The notes under the pieces were generated by a model. It saw only the letters and a program-made list of their open reading frames with translations, made no database searches and was not told the DNA's origin. A stretch of 64,000 bases of DNA from Rahnella laticis (GTDB taxonomy: Bacteria > Pseudomonadota > Gammaproteobacteria > Enterobacterales > Enterobacteriaceae). Position numbers and translations under genes: made by a program. The stretch is from positions 496,001 through 560,000 of the forward strand of contig NZ_JADOBI010000003.1 in the NCBI RefSeq assembly GCF_015644585.1. The letters are read 5' to 3'. Below, in pieces: positions 49,749 through 58,009 of this stretch (position 1 is the first letter of the stretch; every line of letters starts with the position of its first letter).

Positions 49749-50699
49749 ATGCAAAATCGCCTGACCATCAATGACATTGCCCGCCTGAGCGGCGTCGGAA
49801 AATCCACGGTATCGCGCGTGCTGAATAATGAAGGCAATGTCAGCCCGCAAACCCGTGAGCGCGTTTTGCAGGTGATTGAGCAGGAGCATTTCAGCCCGTC
49901 AAAATCGGCACGCGCCATGCGTGGTTTCAGCGACAAAATTGTGGCGATTATCGTTTCGCGTCTGGATTCCCCTTCTGAGAATCAGGCGGTGCGCGCCATG
50001 CTGCCGTTGTTTTATCAGCAGGGATACGATCCGATTGTGCTGGAAAGTCAGTTCAGCGCCGAACGCGTGAAAGAGCATTTGCAGGTGCTGAAGCAGCGCA
50101 ATATCGACGGCGTGGTGTTGTTTGGTTTTACCGGATTGTCCGCGCAAATGCTGACGCCGTGGAAAGATAAGCTGGTGATGCTGGCGCGCGATATGCCGGG
50201 TTTATCTTCGGTCTGCTACGACGATGCGGGCGCGGTGCAGCTGCTGATGCAAAAATTGCTGGCGCAGGATATCCGGTCGGTTGGCTTTATCGGCGTTTCA
50301 CCGCACGACACCACCACCGGCCAACGCCGCAGCGAGGCATACCGGGCTTTTTGTCAGGAACATCACCTCACGCCGCACATTGTGCTGGGCGAACTCACCT
50401 ACCAGAGTGGTTTTGAGCTGATCCCGCAGTTGCTTGACCGCGATATTCAGGCGGTAATTTGCGCCTCCGACACCATTGCGATTGGCGCGCAGAAATACCT
50501 GCAACAGCAGCAAATCCGCGACGTACAGGTTTGCGGTATCGGGAATAACCCGTTGCTGCACTTTCTGTTTCCGCAATCCCTGTCGGTTGAACTCGGCTAT
50601 GGCGCGGGTGGAGAAGCCGCCGCGAAGCAGCTTCTGGCGCAGCTCGACGGTTCCGCGACGCTGCAACAGTTGATTATTCCCGGCCAGCTCGCCGTCTGA
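49749..50699 (+). CDS. treR: Trehalose operon repressor, LacI family
   Basis: The 316-residue repressor has an N-terminal LacI-type HTH (L-T-I-N-D-I-A-R-L-S-G-V-G-K-S-T-V-S-R-V-L-N) and a periplasmic-binding-protein-like effector domain. E. coli TreR binds trehalose 6-phosphate. Position between divergent mgtA and treBC is conserved with E. coli. Its ATG lies only about 45 bases from the mgtA PhoP box, so the two promoters nearly overlap. Confidence 0.94.
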   Translation: MQNRLTINDIARLSGVGKSTVSRVLNNEGNVSPQTRERVLQVIEQEHFSPSKSARAMRGFSDKIVAIIVSRLDSPSENQAVRAMLPLFYQQGYDPIVLESQFSAERVKEHLQVLKQRNIDGVVLFGFTGLSAQMLTPWKDKLVMLARDMPGLSSVCYDDAGAVQLLMQKLLAQDIRSVGFIGVSPHDTTTGQRRSEAYRAFCQEHHLTPHIVLGELTYQSGFELIPQLLDRDIQAVICASDTIAIGAQKYLQQQQIRDVQVCGIGNNPLLHFLFPQSLSVELGYGAGGEAAAKQLLAQLDGSATLQQLIIPGQLAV

Positions 50700-50754
50700 T
50701 TTTCCCCTCTTTGATTTTCTGAATAACAGAAACTTTGTGATCGTCCCGGCAAAA

Positions 50755-50770
50755 CCGGGAACGTTCCCGG
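50755..50770. promoter_or_regulatory. Probable TreR operator upstream of treB
   Basis: C-C-G-G-G-A-A-C-G-T-T-C-C-C-G-G is a perfect 16-base palindrome 85 bases before treB, with a related half-site pattern (GAACCGTTCCC) at about 50799-50809. LacI-family repressors use such operators, and the gene order makes TreR the likely ligand. TTTGTGA at 50734-50740 could be half of a CRP site. Confidence 0.65.
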
Positions 50771-50854
50771 ACAAGTTCCCACCGGCTTCGCTATGCTTGA
50801 ACCGTTCCCTACCTCAACGACAAATTTACGCATACCTATAAAAGGCCACCTCCT

Positions 50855-52273
50855 ATGAGTAAGGTAAAACAACAGGATGTTGATCAGCTGATCGCCCTCG
50901 TGGGCGGCAGTGACAATATCGCCATGGTGACTCACTGCATCACGCGTCTTCGCTTTGTCCTCAATGACCCGTCCAAAGCGGATCCGAAGGGCCTCGAAAC
51001 CCTGCCGATGGTGAAAGGTTGTTTCACCAACGCCGGTCAGTTTCAGGTCGTCATCGGCCCGGAAGTGGACGATTACTACAAAGTGCTGATCGCCAGCACC
51101 GGCAAAAGCGAAGCCGGCAAAGAACAGGCGAAAGTGGCCGCACGCCAGAATATGAGCTGGTTTGAACGCAGCATTTCGCATTTCGCTGAAATCTTCTTCC
51201 CGCTGTTACCGGCGCTGATCAGCGGCGGTCTGATCCTCGGTTTCCGTAACGTTATCGGCGATATTCCGATGAGCGGCGGACAGACGCTGGCGCAGATGCA
51301 CCCGCTCTGGCAATCCATTTACGACTTCCTGTGGTTGCTGGGCGAAGCGGTGTTTATGTTCCTGCCGGTGGCCGTGTGCTGGTCAACCGTGAAGAAAATG
51401 GGCGGAACGGAAATTCTCGGCATCGTGCTGGGGATCACGCTGGTTTCGCCACAGCTGATGAACTCCTACAACCTTGGCCAGCAAATTCCTGAAGTGTGGA
51501 ATTTCGGCTGGTTCACCATCGAAAAAGTCGGTTATCAGGCGCAGGTTATTCCTTCCGTTCTCGCCGGTATGGCGCTGGCGATGATTGAAAATGGCCTGAA
51601 ACGCATCGTGCCGAATTACCTGTATCTGGTGATTGTGCCTGTTACATCGCTGATTATTGCCGTCTTCCTGGCACACACGCTGATCGGGCCGTTTGGCCGC
51701 ATGATCGGCGACGGCGTGGCCTTTGCGGTGAAATTCGTGATGACCGGCAGCCTCGCGCCCGTCGGTGCCGCGCTGTTTGGTTTCCTGTATGCGCCGCTGG
51801 TGATCACCGGAGTGCATCAGACCACGCTCGCCATCGACATGCAGATGGTGCAGAGCACCGGCGGAACGCCAGTCTGGCCGCTGATCGCGCTGTCCAACAT
51901 TGCGCAGGCCGCGGCCGTTGTCGGCGTCATTATCGTCAGCCGTAAACACAACGAGCGTGAAATTTCCGTGCCTGCCGCCATCTCCGCGTTCCTCGGCGTG
52001 ACCGAACCGGCGATGTATGGGATCAACCTGAAATACCGCTTCCCGATGCTCTGCGCGATGATCGGCTCAGCTTTCGCCGGGCTTATCTGCGGCCTGTTTG
52101 GCGTGACGGCAAACGGCATCGGCGTCGGTGGCCTGCCGGGCATTTTGTCCATCAAACCGCAGTTCTGGAGTATCTACGCGCTGGCGATGCTGGTGGCGAT
52201 TGTGATCCCAATCATCCTGACCGTTCTGGTTTATCAGCGTAAAGCCCGCCGCGGCGAGCTGGCGGCGGTGTGA
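50855..52273 (+). CDS. treB: PTS trehalose-specific IIBC component
   Basis: The 472-residue permease has an N-terminal IIB domain with the phosphocysteine in V-T-H-C-I-T-R-L-R-F (Cys28) and a IIC membrane domain of about ten helices starting near residue 105. No IIA domain is present, so it should take phosphate from the glucose IIA protein Crr, as in E. coli. It imports trehalose as trehalose 6-phosphate. The treC start lies 30 bases after its stop. Confidence 0.95.
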   Translation: MSKVKQQDVDQLIALVGGSDNIAMVTHCITRLRFVLNDPSKADPKGLETLPMVKGCFTNAGQFQVVIGPEVDDYYKVLIASTGKSEAGKEQAKVAARQNMSWFERSISHFAEIFFPLLPALISGGLILGFRNVIGDIPMSGGQTLAQMHPLWQSIYDFLWLLGEAVFMFLPVAVCWSTVKKMGGTEILGIVLGITLVSPQLMNSYNLGQQIPEVWNFGWFTIEKVGYQAQVIPSVLAGMALAMIENGLKRIVPNYLYLVIVPVTSLIIAVFLAHTLIGPFGRMIGDGVAFAVKFVMTGSLAPVGAALFGFLYAPLVITGVHQTTLAIDMQMVQSTGGTPVWPLIALSNIAQAAAVVGVIIVSRKHNEREISVPAAISAFLGVTEPAMYGINLKYRFPMLCAMIGSAFAGLICGLFGVTANGIGVGGLPGILSIKPQFWSIYALAMLVAIVIPIILTVLVYQRKARRGELAAV

Positions 52274-52302
52274 AGAAACAGATGTTGAATAAGGAAAATG
52301 CG

Positions 52303-53946
52303 ATGAGCAGCGAATTGCCGTGGTGGAAAAACGGCGTGATTTACCAGATTTACCCGAAGAGTTTTCAGGACACCACGGGCAGCGGCACCGGCGATATCAA
52401 CGGTATCACGCAGCGTCTGGATTACCTGAAAACGCTGGGTGTTGACGCGCTGTGGCTGACGCCGGTGTACCTGTCGCCACAGATTGATAACGGCTATGAC
52501 GTGGCCGATTACTGTGCGATTGACCCGGCTTACGGCACGCTGGAAGATTTCGAGCGCCTGACCCGCGAGGCGCATCAGCGCGGCATCCGCATCGTCATGG
52601 ACATGGTGTTTAACCACACGTCGACGCACCACGAATGGTTCCGCCAGTCGCAGGATCCGGCCAGCGTTTTCCGTCCGTTTTACATCTGGCGCGACAGTGC
52701 GCCGGAAGGCGGGCCGCCGAATAACTGGCGTTCAAAATTTGGCGGCGGCGCGTGGGCGTGGCACGAAAACAGCGGGCAATATTACCTGCACCTGTTCGCC
52801 ACCGAGCAGGCGGATCTCAACTGGGAATACCCGCCGGTGCGCGAGGCGCTGAAAAAAGTCTGCCAGTTCTGGGCCGATAAGGGCGTCGATGGTTTGCGTC
52901 TGGATGTGATCAATCTGGTGTCCAAACAGCAGGATTTCCCGGCGGACGATACCGGCGATGGCCGCCGTTTTTACACCGACGGCCCGCATATTCACGAATT
53001 CCTGCAAGAGTTTAGCCGCGACGTTTTCAAGCCGCTCGGGCTGATGACCGTCGGTGAAATGTCATCGACAAAACTGGAACATTGCCGCCGCTACGCCGCC
53101 AACGATGGCAGCGAGTTATCGATGACGTTTAACTTCCATCACCTGAAAGTCGATTATCCGAACGGTGAAAAATGGACGGACGCGCCGCCGGATTTCGTGC
53201 AGCTCAAGCAGATTTTCCGCGAATGGCAACAGGGAATGCACGGCCACGCCTGGAACGCGCTGTTCTGGTGTAATCACGATCAGCCGCGCATTGTCTCGCG
53301 CTTTGGCGATGAGGGCGCGCTGCGCGAAACGTCCGCGAAAATGCTGGCGATGGTGCTGCACGGTTTGCAGGGTACGCCGTACATTTATCAGGGCGAAGAG
53401 ATCGGCATGACCAATCCGGGCTTTAAACATCTCGAACAATACCGCGATGTGGAAAGCCTGAACATGTTTGCTGAACTGAAATCCGACGGGCGCAGCAACG
53501 AAGAACTGCTGCGGATCCTGGCGCGAAAATCCCGTGATAACAGCCGGACGCCGATGCAATGGAACGACGGCGATCAGGGCGGTTTCACCACCGGTACGCC
53601 GTGGATTTCGGTCAGCCATAACGTAAAGGACATCAACACTGAACAGGCGCTGGCAGATAAAAACTCTGTGTTTTATCTTTATCAGCAACTGATTCAGCTG
53701 CGCAAAACCGTGCCGGTGCTGACTCACGGGGATTATCAGGATCTGTTGCCGGAACACCCGCAGTTGTGGTGTTACCAGCGCAAGGCAAACGGGCAAACGT
53801 TGCAGGTGATGGCGAATCTGAGCGGTGAAAATCAGGCCGCCGGTCTGCCTGATTTCGCAGGCAAAACGCTGCTGAGCAACTATGGCGATGCAACGGTTTC
53901 AGGCAGCCTTCGTCCTTACGAATGCCGCTGGCAACTTCTCGAATAA
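52303..53946 (+). CDS. treC: Trehalose-6-phosphate hydrolase, GH13
   Basis: The product is 547 residues from the ATG at 52303, which has AAGGA 7 bases upstream; earlier in-frame starts (52270, 52282) overlap or abut treB and lack a site. The GH13 regions are intact: G-L-R-L-D-V-I-N (nucleophile Asp), T-V-G-E-M-S (acid/base Glu) and W-C-N-H-D-Q-P-R. It splits trehalose 6-phosphate into glucose and glucose 6-phosphate in the cytoplasm. Confidence 0.95.
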   Translation: MSSELPWWKNGVIYQIYPKSFQDTTGSGTGDINGITQRLDYLKTLGVDALWLTPVYLSPQIDNGYDVADYCAIDPAYGTLEDFERLTREAHQRGIRIVMDMVFNHTSTHHEWFRQSQDPASVFRPFYIWRDSAPEGGPPNNWRSKFGGGAWAWHENSGQYYLHLFATEQADLNWEYPPVREALKKVCQFWADKGVDGLRLDVINLVSKQQDFPADDTGDGRRFYTDGPHIHEFLQEFSRDVFKPLGLMTVGEMSSTKLEHCRRYAANDGSELSMTFNFHHLKVDYPNGEKWTDAPPDFVQLKQIFREWQQGMHGHAWNALFWCNHDQPRIVSRFGDEGALRETSAKMLAMVLHGLQGTPYIYQGEEIGMTNPGFKHLEQYRDVESLNMFAELKSDGRSNEELLRILARKSRDNSRTPMQWNDGDQGGFTTGTPWISVSHNVKDINTEQALADKNSVFYLYQQLIQLRKTVPVLTHGDYQDLLPEHPQLWCYQRKANGQTLQVMANLSGENQAAGLPDFAGKTLLSNYGDATVSGSLRPYECRWQLLE

Positions 53947-53965
53947 TCTGAATTTTCACATCTGT

Positions 53966-54003
53966 CGGGTCAGTCACATCAGTGGCTGACCCGTTTGTTT
54001 TTT
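53966..54003 (+). terminator. Intrinsic terminator after treC
   Basis: CGGGTCAG, 12-base loop, CTGACCCG, then GTTTGTTTTTT. Confidence 0.85.
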
Positions 54004-54084
54004 ATGCATCTCCTTAAAAAACAACACGCAAAAAACAGGCCAGAATTAACATTTGTTCACCTATTCTTCCGACGAAAAAATTCT

Positions 54085-54098
54085 TTGTTTCAGGTCAA
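54085..54098 (+). promoter_or_regulatory. Possible FNR site upstream of nrdDG
   Basis: TTGTT-TCAG-GTCAA matches the FNR consensus TTGAT-N4-ATCAA at 8 of 10 positions and lies about 150 bases ahead of nrdD, an anaerobic gene. This is plausible rather than proven. Confidence 0.4.
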
Positions 54099-54124
54099 TA
54101 AAATGACAATTAACGCTCGCGCAG

Positions 54125-54172
54125 ATCCTACATCTAGTGTGTATAGTACACACCCAACCCAATATGTAGCGA
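54125..54172 (+). promoter_or_regulatory. Paired NrdR boxes upstream of nrdD
   Basis: Two 16-base sequences, at 54125-54140 (ending C-T-A-G-T-G-T) and 54157-54172 (A-C-C-C-A-A-T-A-T-G-T-A-G-C-G-A), each agree with the NrdR consensus at about 12 of 16 positions. They are separated by exactly 16 bases, that is three helical turns start to start, as in known ribonucleotide reductase promoters. Confidence 0.65.
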
Positions 54173-54245
54173 TTTCTCGCAAAACCCCCACAACCGGCCT
54201 GTAAGCCTTGCGGGGCGCGGGAATGAGCGTAAAAGGAGTGTCATT

Positions 54246-56432
54246 GTGAAGGCAGACAGACTGGAATCCGTACCCGCAAAATCCAATAACAAAATGCAAC
54301 CCATCGTGATCAAGCGGGATGGTTGTCAGGTCCCTTTCGATGAAGTTCTGATCAAACAAGCGGTGCAACGCGCCGCCGCTGCCGCCGGTATCGACAGCGT
54401 CGGTTACTGTGAACAGGTCGCCCGCATTGTCGCTGAAAATCTGCAAGACCAGGCCCGCGTCGATATCCATGAAATCCAGGACGCCGTTGAAAACCAGCTG
54501 ATGGCTGGCCCGCATAAAAAACTGGCGCGCGCTTATATCGAATACCGCCATGACCGCGACGTAAAACGCGAAATGCGTGGCCGCCTGAATCAGGAAATCC
54601 GCGGTCTGGTTGAGCAAAGCAATATGGCGCTGCTCAACGAAAACGCCAACAAAGACAGTAAAGTGATCCCGACGCAGCGCGATTTGCTGGCCGGTATCGT
54701 CGCCAAGCATTACGCTAAACAACACATTTTGCCGCGGGACGTGGTGCTGGCGCATGAGCGCGGTGAAATCCATTACCACGATCTGGATTACTCGCCGTTC
54801 TTCCCGATGTTCAACTGTATGCTGATCGACCTGAAAGGCATGCTGAATCACGGTTTCAAAATGGGGAATGCCGAGATTGACACGCCGAAGTCAATTTCCA
54901 CCGCCACGGCAGTCACCGCGCAAATCATCGCGCAGGTCGCCAGCCATATTTACGGCGGCACCACCATTAACCGCATCGACGAAGTGCTGGCACCGTTCGT
55001 CACGTCCAGCTTTGAAAAACACCGCGCCATCGCGCAGGAATGGCAGGTCGCTGACGTCGAAGCCTTTGCGCACAGCCGCACCGAAAAAGAGTGTTATGAC
55101 GCCTTCCAGTCGCTGGAATATGAAGTCAACACGCTGCACACCGCCAACGGTCAGACGCCATTTGTCACCTTCGGCTTCGGCCTCGGGACGACCTGGGAAT
55201 CACGCCTGATCCAGCAATCTATTCTGCGCAACCGCATTGCAGGGCTCGGCAAAAACCGCAAAACCGCCGTGTTCCCGAAACTGGTCTTCGCTATCCGCGA
55301 CGGCCTGAACCATAAAGCCGGTGACGCGAATTACGACATCAAGCAACTGGCGCTCGAATGTGCCAGCAAACGCATGTACCCGGACATTCTGAATTACGAT
55401 CAGGTGGTCAAAGTCACCGGCTCGTTCAAAACGCCGATGGGCTGCCGCAGCTTCCTGGGTGTTTACGAAGAAAACGGCCAGATGATCCACGAAGGCCGCA
55501 ACAATATCGGCGTGATCAGCCTGAACCTGCCGCGCATCGCGCTGGAGGCAAAACAGGATGAAGCGACGTTCTGGAGCCTGCTCGACGAACGTTTACTGCT
55601 GGCGAAAAAAGCCCTGATGACGCGCATTGCCCGCCTCGAAGGCATCAAAGCCCGCGTCGCACCGATTCTGTATATGGAAGGGGCGTGCGGCGTGCGTCTG
55701 AAAGCCGACGACGATATTTCCGGTATCTTCAAAAATGGCCGCGCATCGATTTCTCTGGGTTATATCGGCGTGCATGAAACCATTAATGCGCTGTTCGGCA
55801 ACCAGACTCACGTCTTCGACGCCAGCCAGCTGCGTGAAAAAGCCGAGGCGATTGTTGCCCGTCTGAAAGCCGCCACGGAAAGCTGGAAAGACGAAACTGG
55901 CTACGGATTCAGCCTGTACAGCACGCCAAGCGAAAACCTGTGCGACCGTTTCTGCCGCCTCGATAAAGCCGAATTCGGCCTGGTCGCGGGCGTTACCGAC
56001 AAAGGCTATTACACCAACAGCTTCCATCTGGACGTGGAGAAGAAGGTGAATCCGTATGAAAAACTCGACTTCGAAGCGCCGTATCCGCCACTGAGTAACG
56101 GCGGTTTCATCTGCTATGGCGAGTACCCGAACCTGCAACACAACCTGAAAGCGCTGGAAGACGTGTGGGATTACAGCTACACCCGCGTTCCTTATTACGG
56201 CACGAATACGCCGATTGATGAGTGCTACGACTGCGGCTACACCGGTGAATTCGAGTGCACCAGCAAAGGCTTCACCTGCCCGAAATGCGGCAACCACGAG
56301 CCTTCACGCGTGTCAGTCACCCGCCGCGTCTGCGGTTATCTCGGTAGCCCGGATGCGCGTCCGTTTAACGCCGGTAAACAGGAAGAAGTGAAGCGCCGCG
56401 TGAAGCATTTGGGTAACGGACAACTGGGTTAA
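54246..56432 (+). CDS. nrdD: Anaerobic ribonucleoside-triphosphate reductase, class III
   Basis: The 728-residue glycyl-radical enzyme reduces NTPs to dNTPs without oxygen. It has an N-terminal ATP-cone (about 18-110) and a long catalytic barrel. The C-terminal zinc site is C-Y-D-C-G-Y..C-P-K-C, and the glycyl radical loop is R-V-C-G-Y-L-G-S-P-D-A-R-P-F-N. The GTG at 54246 is chosen because AAGGAG lies 7 bases upstream; it adds about 16 residues compared with E. coli, whose protein begins near the internal M-Q-P-I-V-I-K-R-D-G. It forms an operon with nrdG. Confidence 0.95.
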   Translation: MKADRLESVPAKSNNKMQPIVIKRDGCQVPFDEVLIKQAVQRAAAAAGIDSVGYCEQVARIVAENLQDQARVDIHEIQDAVENQLMAGPHKKLARAYIEYRHDRDVKREMRGRLNQEIRGLVEQSNMALLNENANKDSKVIPTQRDLLAGIVAKHYAKQHILPRDVVLAHERGEIHYHDLDYSPFFPMFNCMLIDLKGMLNHGFKMGNAEIDTPKSISTATAVTAQIIAQVASHIYGGTTINRIDEVLAPFVTSSFEKHRAIAQEWQVADVEAFAHSRTEKECYDAFQSLEYEVNTLHTANGQTPFVTFGFGLGTTWESRLIQQSILRNRIAGLGKNRKTAVFPKLVFAIRDGLNHKAGDANYDIKQLALECASKRMYPDILNYDQVVKVTGSFKTPMGCRSFLGVYEENGQMIHEGRNNIGVISLNLPRIALEAKQDEATFWSLLDERLLLAKKALMTRIARLEGIKARVAPILYMEGACGVRLKADDDISGIFKNGRASISLGYIGVHETINALFGNQTHVFDASQLREKAEAIVARLKAATESWKDETGYGFSLYSTPSENLCDRFCRLDKAEFGLVAGVTDKGYYTNSFHLDVEKKVNPYEKLDFEAPYPPLSNGGFICYGEYPNLQHNLKALEDVWDYSYTRVPYYGTNTPIDECYDCGYTGEFECTSKGFTCPKCGNHEPSRVSVTRRVCGYLGSPDARPFNAGKQEEVKRRVKHLGNGQLG

Positions 56433-56464
56433 TGTTATGCCTGCTAATCATACTGAGTTTGAGC

Positions 56465-56586
56465 AGCAGGCGTTATTGTCGCAGCTAGTTTGGAGGCGGC
56501 CAGCGCGGAGAAACCGGAGCGTACACAAAGTACGTGAGGATTTTGAGCACTGCCCGAATTCAAAGTAGCAAGTAAAATAGCCTGCT
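56465..56586. repeat. ERIC-like palindromic repeat between nrdD and nrdG
   Basis: A 122-base imperfect palindrome. The ends A-G-C-A-G-G-C and G-C-C-T-G-C-T are perfect inverted repeats, and the similarity continues inward (G-C-T-A..T-T-T-G on the left, C-A-A-A-G-T-A-G-C on the right). The centre, G-G-A-G-C-G-T-A-C then G-T-A-C-G-T-G-A-G, resembles the ERIC core. It ends 10 bases before the nrdG ATG. Confidence 0.65.
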
Positions 56587-56596
56587 GGGCAAACGA

Positions 56597-57061
56597 ATGA
56601 ATTTTCACCAGTACTACCCTATTGATGTCGTGAATGGTCCGGGAACGCGCTGCGTACTGTTCGTTTCTGGCTGCGTCCACGAATGCCGCGGTTGCTATAA
56701 CAAAAGCACCTGGCGCGTGAACTCCGGTAAGCCGTTCACGCCGGAAGACGAAGACCGGATTATCGCTGACCTGCAAAACACGGTCATTCCCCGCCAGGGG
56801 CTTACACTCTCCGGCGGCGACCCGCTGCATCCGCAAAATCTGTCTGCCGTACGCCAGCTGTTGCTGCGCGTAGAGGCAGAATGTCCCGGCAAAGACGTGT
56901 GGATGTGGACCGGCTACACGCTCGGAGAACTGACGCCAGAACAGCAGGACGTGGTGGCGCTCATCAACGTACTGGTGGACGGCAAATTTGTGCAGGAACT
57001 GAAAGACCCGTCGCTGATCTGGCGCGGCAGCGGGAATCAGGTGATTCATTACTTACGGTAA
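56597..57061 (+). CDS. nrdG: Anaerobic ribonucleotide reductase activating protein
   Basis: This 154-residue radical SAM enzyme installs the glycyl radical on NrdD. The cluster motif C-V-H-E-C-R-G-C (CxxxCxxC) lies at about residues 26-33, and L-S-G-G-D-P-L follows. The length matches E. coli NrdG. The ribosome-binding site is poor (only GGGC about 7 bases upstream, inside the edge of the repeat), so its translation may depend on the inserted repeat or on coupling. A terminator follows. Confidence 0.95.
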   Translation: MNFHQYYPIDVVNGPGTRCVLFVSGCVHECRGCYNKSTWRVNSGKPFTPEDEDRIIADLQNTVIPRQGLTLSGGDPLHPQNLSAVRQLLLRVEAECPGKDVWMWTGYTLGELTPEQQDVVALINVLVDGKFVQELKDPSLIWRGSGNQVIHYLR

Positions 57062-57083
57062 AGCGCCTGAGATGAAAGCTTAC

Positions 57084-57110
57084 AGAGGGGAAATCACTCC
57101 CCTCTTTTCT
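57084..57110 (+). terminator. Intrinsic terminator after nrdG
   Basis: AGAGGGGA, AATCAC loop, TCCCCTCT followed by TTTCT. Perfect 8-bp stem. Confidence 0.88.
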
Positions 57111-57425
57111 CTAAATTCCATTCAGCAAAAAATCAAACGCGTTTTTCACTTCATAGATTTCACCGTCGAGCTGTTTTATCCACTCACCGATTTCCGATGG
57201 CGGGATACCGCCAGGAATATGAGTCACTAATACATAGTGCTTATGCTGCACTTTAAGTAATGGGCACATTTTTTTGGGTGGATAAATACTCATCTTCGCC
57301 AGAGGAACCAGCGGTACCATTACCGTATCGCCATAACCACTTGCGAGAGGGTGAAGAACATTAAGCAGATAAGGATAAGCACGCTTCTTACTGCCTTTAT
57401 TTTCATAAATAGCGTACTGCTCCAT
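57111..57425 (-). CDS. ccdB: CcdB-family toxin
   Basis: The 104-residue protein resembles CcdB: the start Q-Y-A-I-Y-E-N, K-R-A-Y-P-Y-L-L-N-V, the V-P-L-V-P-L strand, Y-V-L-V-T-H and a C-terminus ending F-L-L-N-G-I, matching the G-I end that contacts GyrA in the F-plasmid protein. CcdB poisons DNA gyrase. Its ATG directly abuts the stop of the antitoxin gene, so the pair is translated together. It is chromosomal, between nrdG and a second toxin-antitoxin locus. Confidence 0.85.
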   Translation of the reverse strand: MEQYAIYENKGSKKRAYPYLLNVLHPLASGYGDTVMVPLVPLAKMSIYPPKKMCPLLKVQHKHYVLVTHIPGGIPPSEIGEWIKQLDGEIYEVKNAFDFLLNGI

Positions 57426-57587
57426 TTATAATTTCCGCGGAGGATGAGTCAGCGTCCCATGCTTTTCCACATACTTTTTGATAGCTTCAAGCCCCGCTTT
57501 ATTCTCCCGTTTCCATTTTTCACCCGCAGTTTCCTCAACGGGTTGCTCCGCAGACATTTTAAAATCCTTCTTATTTCCATTAGACAT
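57426..57587 (-). CDS. ccdA: Short CcdA-like antitoxin lacking the DNA-binding domain
   Basis: The product has 53 residues from the ATG at 57587 (AAAGGA 8 bases upstream). The second half, E-K-W-K-R-E-N-K-A-G-L-E-A-I-K-K-Y-V-E-K, followed by H-G-T-L, matches the CcdB-binding tail of CcdA (W-K-x-E-N-x-x-G..E-x-N/H-G). The usual N-terminal ribbon-helix-helix of about 40 residues is missing, replaced by about 20 polar residues. A longer in-frame reading to 57698 does not restore it and runs into the direct repeat. It would neutralise CcdB but may not autorepress. Confidence 0.72.
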   Translation of the reverse strand: MSNGNKKDFKMSAEQPVEETAGEKWKRENKAGLEAIKKYVEKHGTLTHPPRKL

Positions 57588-57676
57588 AACAGTTCCTTTT
57601 ACATGTTTTAGTATAAAAAACAAACAACTAGGAACAGTGTATTCCTCCGCTTTCACGCCGTAAACCGCCGGTGTGT

Positions 57677-57703
57677 ATTCCTGCGAGACATCTTCCAACT
57701 CTT
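57677..57703. repeat. 27-bp direct repeat, left copy
   Basis: This sequence, from A-T-T-C-C-T-G-C-G-A-G to C-C-A-A-C-T-C-T-T, recurs exactly at 58487-58513. The two copies bracket the higBA-like cassette (783 bases between them). Sequence just outside also shares a GGTG a few bases upstream, so the similarity may extend slightly. Confidence 0.9.
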
Positions 57704-57721
57704 GCGTTCCCTGACGCGTGT

Positions 57722-58009
57722 TCAGGCAACCGCGATACCGTTGATTTCGATATTCGAGATGCGCAGCTCAGCACTCGCCAGCATATTGACCAGCATATCG
57801 ATACTGAAAACCGAGATTTTTCCCCGGACAAGATCCGATATCCGCGGCTGCGTTACGCCGAAAAACTTCGCAGCCTGGGCCTGTGTCATTTTGTTATTTT
57901 CGATATGCGCGGTGAGAACCCTCATCAATTTAGAGCGCACTTTCATGTTTTCAGCCCGTTCCGGGGTGTCTTCAATGGCATCCCATATGCTGTCAAACTC
58001 TTCAATCAT
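57722..58009 (-). CDS. XRE-family antitoxin (HigA-like)
   Basis: This 95-residue protein has a Cro/C1-type HTH in the middle: M-T-Q-A-Q-A-A-K-F-F-G-V-T-Q-P-R-I-S-D-L (about 41-60). This is the usual antitoxin partner of Gp49/HigB-type toxins. Its ATG overlaps the toxin stop (ATGA), so toxin precedes antitoxin, the HigBA order. It probably binds the palindrome at 58356-58375. Confidence 0.85.
   Translation of the reverse strand: MIEEFDSIWDAIEDTPERAENMKVRSKLMRVLTAHIENNKMTQAQAAKFFGVTQPRISDLVRGKISVFSIDMLVNMLASAELRISNIEINGIAVA

Noticed and set aside
57426-57698. Longer reading of the ccdA frame from 57698
   Set aside because: The extra 37 residues contain no ribbon-helix-helix pattern and overlap the 27-bp direct repeat; the ATG at 57587 has a good ribosome-binding site.
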